From the NCBI GenBank assembly GCA_021161135.1, contig JAGHBD010000135.1:1-9599 (forward strand): a stretch of 9,599 nt of DNA, read 5' to 3'. Shown here one piece after another: positions 5,142 to 9,599 of the stretch (position 1 is its first letter; each line of letters starts with the position of its first letter). A program made the position numbers and the translations under genes. This stretch comes from Thermoplasmata archaeon. Lineage in GTDB: Archaea; Thermoplasmatota; E2; UBA202; JdFR-43. The notes below the pieces were generated by a model, which did no database searches, was not told the origin of the DNA, and worked only from the letters and a program-made list of their open reading frames with translations.

Positions 5142-6593
5142 ATGGATGTGAGGAAGGAAATAATAGACTTCTTTCAGAAAAATGGCATGCTTATTCAGCC
5201 CGATGCTGTGGAACTTATAATTGAGAGAGGAGGAGTAAGGGAATGCTATGGTATTTTGGAGAGAATGGAAGAAAAACCCCTCATAGTATCGGCAGACATA
5301 ATAAGAAGATATCTTACAGAGGATTTTGCAGAAAAGACCACAGCGGCAAGTAGGAAAGAAGTATTTGTTGTTCAGGAAGAAAAGGTAAGAAGAGGGGATT
5401 TTAAAATATTGAGAGATGTGACGGGAAACAGCACATGCGAGGGAAAAATAGAGGATTTCGTACAGCTTTTTAGAAACAGATTTGAAAAACTAAGTGCATT
5501 TTTAAGGAAAAGACAGGAGATGCGAAATGCAGTTCCTATAAAAAAAGCTTTGAGGAGCAGCGAGGAAATAGCTACAATAGGGATAGTGAGAGAGGTTGTT
5601 TCCTCCAGCAATGGAGTTGTTGTCGAAATAGAGGATGAGGAGGAATCGATGAAGGTGTTTGTCCCAAAAAATGTTGATTCAATGATTGTTCAGGACGAAG
5701 TAATAGGGGTTGTGGGTAAAAAGAAGGGTGATTTGTTTATAGTAAAAAGTGTGGTTCGTCCTGAAATTCCTGTGGAAAGGCGAAAAAATGTTTCAGATAT
5801 AGAAGAATATGTTTTATTCCTATCAGATTTGCATGTGGGAAGCAAAAGTTTTTTGGATAAGGAGTGGGAACGTTTTATTGAATGGATTAATGGGCGGAAA
5901 GGAAATGAAAGACAGAGAGAGGTTTCGAAAAAAGTAAAATATGTTGTTGTATGTGGTGACGATGTTGAGGGAGTTGGAATATATCCTGGACAGGAAGAAG
6001 ATTTGATTATAGAAGACTTATACGAGCAATATGAGGAACTCGCTAAAAAGTTGGAGGGAATTCCTCCTGAAATTAAAATCCTTCTTCAACCGGGCAACCA
6101 TGATGCTGTCCGCCCTGCCTTGCCTCAGCCTGCTTTTGAGAAAGAGATAAGGGATCTTTTTTCTCACCTCAACATAACTTTTGTAGGCAATCCATGCTAC
6201 TTCAAAATTGGTGAAACGGTGGTGCTGGCATATCATGGCCAATCTATTCAGGATTTTGCAACATATATACCAAATATGAATCAAAATCAGCCAACAAAAA
6301 TAATGCGTGAAATGCTCAAAAGAAGGCATATGGCACCGATATATGGCAGCATATCCTCTTTAGCTCCAGAAAAAGAGGATTTTATGGTTATTGATGTTGT
6401 GCCCGATATATTCGTAACAGGGCATGTGCATGTTACCGCCGTCGAGCAATATAGAGATGTTATTCTTTTAAATGCATCTGCATGGCAATCGCAGACTGAA
6501 TATCAGCGAATGATGAATTTTATGCCTGATCCGGCAAAAGCCATCGTTGTCAATCTTCGTACCCTCATGCCATCCATCATATCCTTCACCTAA
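5142..6593 (+). CDS. polB: DNA polymerase II (PolD) small subunit DP1
   Basis: DP1 is the proofreading 3'-5' exonuclease subunit of the archaeal replicative polymerase PolD and pairs with DP2, which is not in this window. With the start at 5142 it has 483 residues. An N-terminal helical region (about 1-70) and a variable linker precede an OB-fold (about 140-205) and a C-terminal Mre11-like phosphodiesterase domain. Its motifs are LSDLHVGS (Asp229, His231), CGDDVEGVGIYPGQ (Asp273), QPGNHDAVRPALPQP (Asn319, His320), AYHGQS (His365) and VTGHVHV (His428, His430), followed by ILLNASAWQSQT. All expected metal ligands are present; the usual GDxVD reads GDDVE. The frame is open back to 5100, but that start falls inside the SRP RNA, so ATG 5142 is chosen. 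There is no SD and no TATA element 25-30 bases upstream, so expression probably depends on the SRP RNA transcript. Confidence 0.95.
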   Translation: MDVRKEIIDFFQKNGMLIQPDAVELIIERGGVRECYGILERMEEKPLIVSADIIRRYLTEDFAEKTTAASRKEVFVVQEEKVRRGDFKILRDVTGNSTCEGKIEDFVQLFRNRFEKLSAFLRKRQEMRNAVPIKKALRSSEEIATIGIVREVVSSSNGVVVEIEDEEESMKVFVPKNVDSMIVQDEVIGVVGKKKGDLFIVKSVVRPEIPVERRKNVSDIEEYVLFLSDLHVGSKSFLDKEWERFIEWINGRKGNERQREVSKKVKYVVVCGDDVEGVGIYPGQEEDLIIEDLYEQYEELAKKLEGIPPEIKILLQPGNHDAVRPALPQPAFEKEIRDLFSHLNITFVGNPCYFKIGETVVLAYHGQSIQDFATYIPNMNQNQPTKIMREMLKRRHMAPIYGSISSLAPEKEDFMVIDVVPDIFVTGHVHVTAVEQYRDVILLNASAWQSQTEYQRMMNFMPDPAKAIVVNLRTLMPSIISFT

Positions 6594-6621
6594 CCCACCC
6601 CCCTTCATTTCCACTGGAAAG

Positions 6622-6627
6622 TTTATA
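6622..6627 (+). promoter_or_regulatory. TATA element of the HflX-DUF357 operon
   Basis: GGAAAGTTTATATTG contains TTTATA at 6622-6627, 28 bases before the GTG at 6650. It lies within the 56-base gap after the DP1 stop and predicts a leaderless mRNA. AGGAG sequences at 6632-6636 and 6642-6646 are spaced 13 and 3 bases from the GTG, neither a good SD position. Confidence 0.55.
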
Positions 6628-6649
6628 TTGCAGGAGATATTAGGAGATT

Positions 6650-7897
6650 GTGATTGGAGTCTTAATTTCCATAAAAGAAGATACTGCAGAACTAAAAGAG
6701 CTTGTGAAAACATTGGGACATGAAATTAAAGAGGAATTTGTGCAAATTAGGGAGAGAGCAACACCATACTATGTGGGAACAGGAAAAATAGAGGAAATAA
6801 AGGAATATGTAAAAAATAACAATATTGAAATAGCTTTTGTTAATGACCCTCTTCGTCCCTCCCAGTGGTATAATATGGAAAAAATACTCCAGATACCAGT
6901 ATATGACCGATTAAGAATTATTCTAGAGATATTTGCAAAAAGAGCCAGCAGGAAAGAGGCACAGCTTCAAGTAAAGCTTGCCCAATTAGAGTATGAAAAA
7001 CCCTTTGTTAGAGAGCTTTTCCGGAGAATAAAAGAGGGCGAAAGAGCCGGCTTTTTAGGAGGAGGAGAATATGTTGTAGCCGATTATTATGAAATGATTA
7101 AGAGGCAAACAAGGAAAATTAGAAAGGAGCTTGAAAGAATTCGTGAGGAGAGAGAGCTTAAAAGAAGGAAAAGAAGAGAGAAGGGTTTTTATTTGGTTTC
7201 GATAGCAGGATATACAAATGCGGGGAAAAGCTCTTTATTAAAATACCTGACTGGAGAGAAAGTAGTTATTGAGGAGAGGGTTTTCTCCACACTATCCACA
7301 AAAACATGTAGGATGTTTACTGGAAAAAGTGTTCCAATTTTGCTGACAGATACTGTTGGATTTATTAAAGATCTGCCTCACTGGCTGGTGGATGCTTTCC
7401 ACTCCACATTAGAGGAAATATATCTTGCTGATGTAGTTATCTTGCTTATAGACATAACAGATGATGTCGAGGAAATGAAGATAAAGGCATCCACTTCATT
7501 AAAAGAGATTAAAGCACTTAAAAAAGAACCCAACATAATCATTGCACTTAATAAAATAGATCTAATCGAGGAGAAAGAAATAGAGAGAAAGAGGAGGATA
7601 ATAGAGGATTTGTTGGGTTATACTTGCATTCCTATATCAGCAAAGACTGGCAAGAATGTTGAAAAACTCATTGAGGAGATATATAAGGTTCTTCCATCAC
7701 CAGCAAGATTTAGGGTGAAATTGCCGAAGAAAATCCCTCCTGACTTTCTTAGATGGATAGAGAAGAGTGCAAGCGTTCGTTATATTAAAATGGATGGTTG
7801 TTTGAATATGGAGGTAGTTTGCAGTCAGAGAATAAAAAATAAGATTATAGGAAAATGTGAGAAAGTTGGAGGAGAGGTGATTATTTGTGAAAATTGA
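6650..7897 (+). CDS. hflX: HflX-family GTPase
   Basis: A 415-residue GTPase of the HflX family, whose members bind ribosomes, in bacteria rescuing or splitting stalled or heat-damaged 70S particles. The archaeal role is less clear. The N-terminal domain (1-180) carries the family segments YYVGTGKIEEI (40-50), FVNDPLRPSQ (63-72), VYDRLRIILEIFAKRA (84-99), EAQLQVKLAQLEYE (103-116) and the glycine-rich GFLGGGE (134-140), then a basic coiled-coil linker (150-178). The G domain shows G1 GYTNAGKS (187-194), G2 STLSTKT (213-219), G3 DTVGF (234-238), G4 NKID (301-304) and G5 SAKTG (330-334). The GTG at 6650 is favoured because a TATA element sits 28 bases upstream, consistent with a leaderless start. 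The stop codon lies inside the next gene (11-base overlap), indicating an operon. Confidence 0.93.
   Translation: MIGVLISIKEDTAELKELVKTLGHEIKEEFVQIRERATPYYVGTGKIEEIKEYVKNNNIEIAFVNDPLRPSQWYNMEKILQIPVYDRLRIILEIFAKRASRKEAQLQVKLAQLEYEKPFVRELFRRIKEGERAGFLGGGEYVVADYYEMIKRQTRKIRKELERIREERELKRRKRREKGFYLVSIAGYTNAGKSSLLKYLTGEKVVIEERVFSTLSTKTCRMFTGKSVPILLTDTVGFIKDLPHWLVDAFHSTLEEIYLADVVILLIDITDDVEEMKIKASTSLKEIKALKKEPNIIIALNKIDLIEEKEIERKRRIIEDLLGYTCIPISAKTGKNVEKLIEEIYKVLPSPARFRVKLPKKIPPDFLRWIEKSASVRYIKMDGCLNMEVVCSQRIKNKIIGKCEKVGGEVIICEN
7874..7880 (+). promoter_or_regulatory. Shine-Dalgarno sequence of the DUF357 gene
   Basis: GAGGTGA at 7874-7880, within GGAGGAGAGGTGA, is a near-perfect match to the archaeal anti-SD and lies six bases before the GTG at 7887. 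It fixes the start and contrasts with the SD-less first genes. It is embedded in the last codons of HflX. Confidence 0.75.
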
Positions 7898-8099
7898 GGA
7901 GCGAATAAAAAAAGATATAAAATTGTTTGAGGAAAATCGTAAAGAAGTGGATGATACCCAAATTTTAGAAATGGCAGAAAGATATTATCAGGATGCAAAA
8001 TTTTATCTTGAAAAGAGAGATTTCTTCACAGCCTTTGGATGTATAAATTATGCTCACGGATTAATTGATGCTGTAAGAATGAAAGAGAATAAAAAATAA
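7887..8099 (+). CDS. DUF357-family protein
   Basis: A 70-residue soluble protein matching, from memory, the small archaeal DUF357 family, whose function is not known. It is almost entirely helical: a charged N-terminal helix (KIEERIKKDIKLFEENRKEV, residues 2-21), then ILEMAERYYQDAKFYLEKRD (26-45) and FFTAFGCINYAHGLIDAVRM (46-65). The DAKFYLEK.D...A.....YAHGLIDA pattern resembles a TPR-like or four-helix hairpin and is the part that marks the family. Length is normal for DUF357. The GTG start has an excellent SD six bases upstream and overlaps the end of HflX by 11 bases, so it is co-transcribed and probably translationally coupled with it. No membrane segment or catalytic motif is visible. 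Confidence 0.82.
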   Translation: MKIEERIKKDIKLFEENRKEVDDTQILEMAERYYQDAKFYLEKRDFFTAFGCINYAHGLIDAVRMKENKK

Positions 8100-8236
8100 A
8101 ATAATTATGGTATAAGGAAGTGGCTCTTCTTCGTTAATATCATCGATAATTTTGGAATAATCATAGTATTATGTCATTTGACTTTCGAAATATCGCCTTT
8201 CTCCTTCTGGTTACGCTTGCCACATGTATCAAAAGA

Positions 8237-8242
8237 TTTAAT
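8237..8242 (+). promoter_or_regulatory. BRE/TATA element of the hypB operon
   Basis: CAAAAGATTTAATTAAC combines an A-rich BRE-like element with TTTAAT at 8237-8242, 27 bases before the ATG at 8264. It predicts a leaderless transcript. It occupies the right part of a 164-base intergenic gap (8100-8263) in which I see nothing else recognisable. Confidence 0.55.
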
Positions 8243-8263
8243 TAACAAACTGTTTTAAGGCAC

Positions 8264-8905
8264 ATGCATAAAATAGACCTCTCTTTGGGAAAAGATATAT
8301 ATGAAATAAATAGAAAAATTGCCACAGAGATAAGAGAGTTATTTGACAAAAAGGGAATTAAAGCAATAGATTTTATGGGCTCTATAGGGTCTGGAAAAAC
8401 ACTCATTATTGAGAGATTGATTGAAATTATTGGAAAAGATAAAAAAGTTGGTGTTATTGTTGGAGATGTTACAGGGGATGATGATTATAAAAGAATAAAA
8501 AAATATGGAGTGCCTGTCGTAAATATAAATACAGGAAAGGAGTGTCATTTGGATGCCCACCTAATTGAGCATGCATTGGAAGAACTGGATTTAGAAAAGA
8601 TAAATGTTTTGTTTATTGAGAATATTGGTAATCTTGTTTGCCCGGCAGATTTTGAACTTGGTGCTCATAAAAGAGGAGTAGTAATCTCAATAACTGAGGG
8701 AGATGATATGGTTAGAAAACACCCCCTCATATTTCAGATTGCAGATTTTATAGTGATAAATAAAATTGATCTATTACCTCATATGGGGATAGATATTAAA
8801 ACCATTTTAAGAGATATTGAACAAATTGCACCCAAAGAGGTTTTTTTAACTGATGCTAAAAATGGAAGGGGAATAAAAGAATTGGCAGAATGGCTAATGA
8901 AGTAA
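8264..8905 (+). CDS. hypB: HypB-type nickel-insertion GTPase
   Basis: HypB hydrolyses GTP while delivering nickel to apo-hydrogenase, together with HypA. This 213-residue form lacks the N-terminal histidine-rich nickel store of some bacterial HypB and matches the archaeal length. Visible motifs: P-loop GSIGSGKT (39-46), the switch region GDVTGDDDYKRI (68-78 core; Asp74 aligns with the conserved Asp), NTGKECHLDAHL (89-100) with Cys94 and His95, ENIGNLVCPADFELG (119-133) with Cys126, TEGDD (144-148) and the guanine-specificity NKID (166-169). Cys94, His95 and Cys126 are the expected metal site at the dimer interface. The switch segment GDDDY differs from the AKFDA or TxNDA I recall from other members. 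It starts leaderless, 27 bases after a TATA element, and overlaps the TraB-family gene by 16 bases. HypA and hydrogenase genes are not in the window. Confidence 0.92.
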   Translation: MHKIDLSLGKDIYEINRKIATEIRELFDKKGIKAIDFMGSIGSGKTLIIERLIEIIGKDKKVGVIVGDVTGDDDYKRIKKYGVPVVNINTGKECHLDAHLIEHALEELDLEKINVLFIENIGNLVCPADFELGAHKRGVVISITEGDDMVRKHPLIFQIADFIVINKIDLLPHMGIDIKTILRDIEQIAPKEVFLTDAKNGRGIKELAEWLMK

Positions 8906-9558
8906 TATTGGTTGGGGTCGGACATGTATTCCGTCTTAGTAAAAAAATAGAGGAAATTATTAGTATAGAAGAGCCAGATGCAATAGCTCTTGAGCTTGAT
9001 GCATTTCGAGCCCACGCTTTGCTTAACAGAGGTGAAAAACAAAAAAGAGGAATACAAAAAGATCCTTTATATTTTCTACTGGCAGTATCACAAAACATCA
9101 TAGCCAAAAAATTTAATGTTGTGGCTGGCAATGAAATGCTGACGGCCATAAAATATGCTATGAAAAAAAGGATACCCATCTATTATATAGATATGGATGC
9201 AAGAAAAGTGATGGAAAATTTACGGCGTGCATTATCTTTTAAGAAAAAATTATCTCTTTTATGCTCTTTATTGCTCTCTATATTTATAAAGAAAAAAGAT
9301 GTAGAGAATGAAATAAAAAAGATCGAAACTGAGGGAGAGTATTTTTTAAAGGCATTAGAAAAAGAGTACCCAGAAGTCAAAAATATTTTAATAGACAAGA
9401 GAAATGAGTTTATGGTTGAGAAACTGAGAGAAATTATGAAAAATCATGACAAAATTGTTGTTATTGTTGGAGAAGGACACATATATGGAATGCAAACATT
9501 ACTTAATGATGCAAATATTCTAGTTAAAACTATACATCTGAAAGATTTGCTAAACTAA
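8890..9558 (+). CDS. TraB/PrgY-family protein (short form)
   Basis: A 222-residue member of the TraB/PrgY/GumN superfamily. PrgY in Enterococcus lowers pheromone activity, and TIKI relatives in animals are metalloproteases; the archaeal function is unknown. The paired motifs are VGVGHV (8-13) near the start and VGEGHIYGM (193-201) near the end, with ALELD (33-37), GNEM (80-83), YYIDMDAR (98-105) and DKRNEFM (169-175) between. The conserved GxxH and Glu residues are those proposed as metal ligands. Residues 122-133 (SLLCSLLLSIFI) are hydrophobic but short for a membrane span. Many archaeal homologues I recall have a C-terminal multi-span membrane domain; this one stops after the second GxxH motif. 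It starts inside hypB (16-base overlap, different frame) with only a weak GGAAGGGG at 8865-8872 upstream, so it probably relies on translational coupling. Confidence 0.85.
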   Translation: MANEVILVGVGHVFRLSKKIEEIISIEEPDAIALELDAFRAHALLNRGEKQKRGIQKDPLYFLLAVSQNIIAKKFNVVAGNEMLTAIKYAMKKRIPIYYIDMDARKVMENLRRALSFKKKLSLLCSLLLSIFIKKKDVENEIKKIETEGEYFLKALEKEYPEVKNILIDKRNEFMVEKLREIMKNHDKIVVIVGEGHIYGMQTLLNDANILVKTIHLKDLLN

Positions 9559-9599
9559 AAAAATCTAAAACAGTAATAGTTAATGGTTTATGACAATCC

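Noticed and set aside
6594..6612. C-rich tract after the DP1 stop codon as a possible terminator
   Set aside because: Archaeal terminators are T-rich on the coding strand; this tract is C-rich with no stem, so I do not call it.
1..9599. CRISPR arrays, tRNA or rRNA genes, toxin-antitoxin or defence modules
   Set aside because: No regularly spaced repeats, no tRNA-like T-loop sequence and no recognisable defence proteins were found on either strand.

Overview
The window is from an archaeon, most likely a euryarchaeon; a lineage near Thermoplasmatota is only a guess. Three things support this. There is a PolD small subunit (DP1), there is a complete archaeal-type SRP (7S) RNA gene, and nearly every first-in-operon gene has a TATA element about 26-28 nt upstream of its start codon with no Shine-Dalgarno (SD) sequence, the pattern of archaeal leaderless mRNAs. 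The protein-coding DNA is AT-rich and the SRP RNA stands out as a GC-rich island, as is common for structural RNAs of thermophiles (inference).

Layout. At 1-61 (minus) is the first 20 codons of a probable transposase that runs off the left edge. From 62 to 375 there is no gene apart from promoter DNA. At 376-2594 (plus) is a DUF3160-family lipoprotein gene broken into two frames at a run of six C (1512-1517). Tail to tail with it, with no spacer, is a minus-strand pair: 6-phospho-3-hexuloisomerase (2595-3134) and an endonuclease IV-like TIM-barrel protein (3131-3952), overlapping by ATGA. A minus-strand Nudix hydrolase (4027-4404) diverges from a small membrane-protein gene (4529-4783). The stop codon of the latter abuts the promoter of the SRP RNA gene (about 4811-5140). 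The SRP RNA is followed after at most a few bases by the ATG (5142) of DP1 (to 6593). An HflX-type GTPase (6650-7897) overlaps a DUF357 protein (7887-8099). HypB (8264-8905) overlaps a short TraB/PrgY-family protein (8890-9558). The last 41 bases hold nothing recognisable.

Functionally this is mostly housekeeping: replication (DP1), secretion (SRP RNA), ribosome-associated GTPase (HflX), nickel-enzyme maturation (HypB), pentose/hexose phosphate interconversion (PHI), DNA repair or nucleotide sanitation (Nfo-like, Nudix). I see no defence island, CRISPR array or obvious new multi-gene system.

The most interesting structure is the SRP RNA-DP1 junction. There is no visible promoter, terminator or SD between the two, and the predicted SRP transcript start can pair with the bases just before the DP1 start codon. 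SRP RNA 3' processing could therefore release a leaderless DP1 mRNA. The second is the C-run frameshift in the DUF3160 gene, which could be a sequencing error, a mutation or a slippery site.
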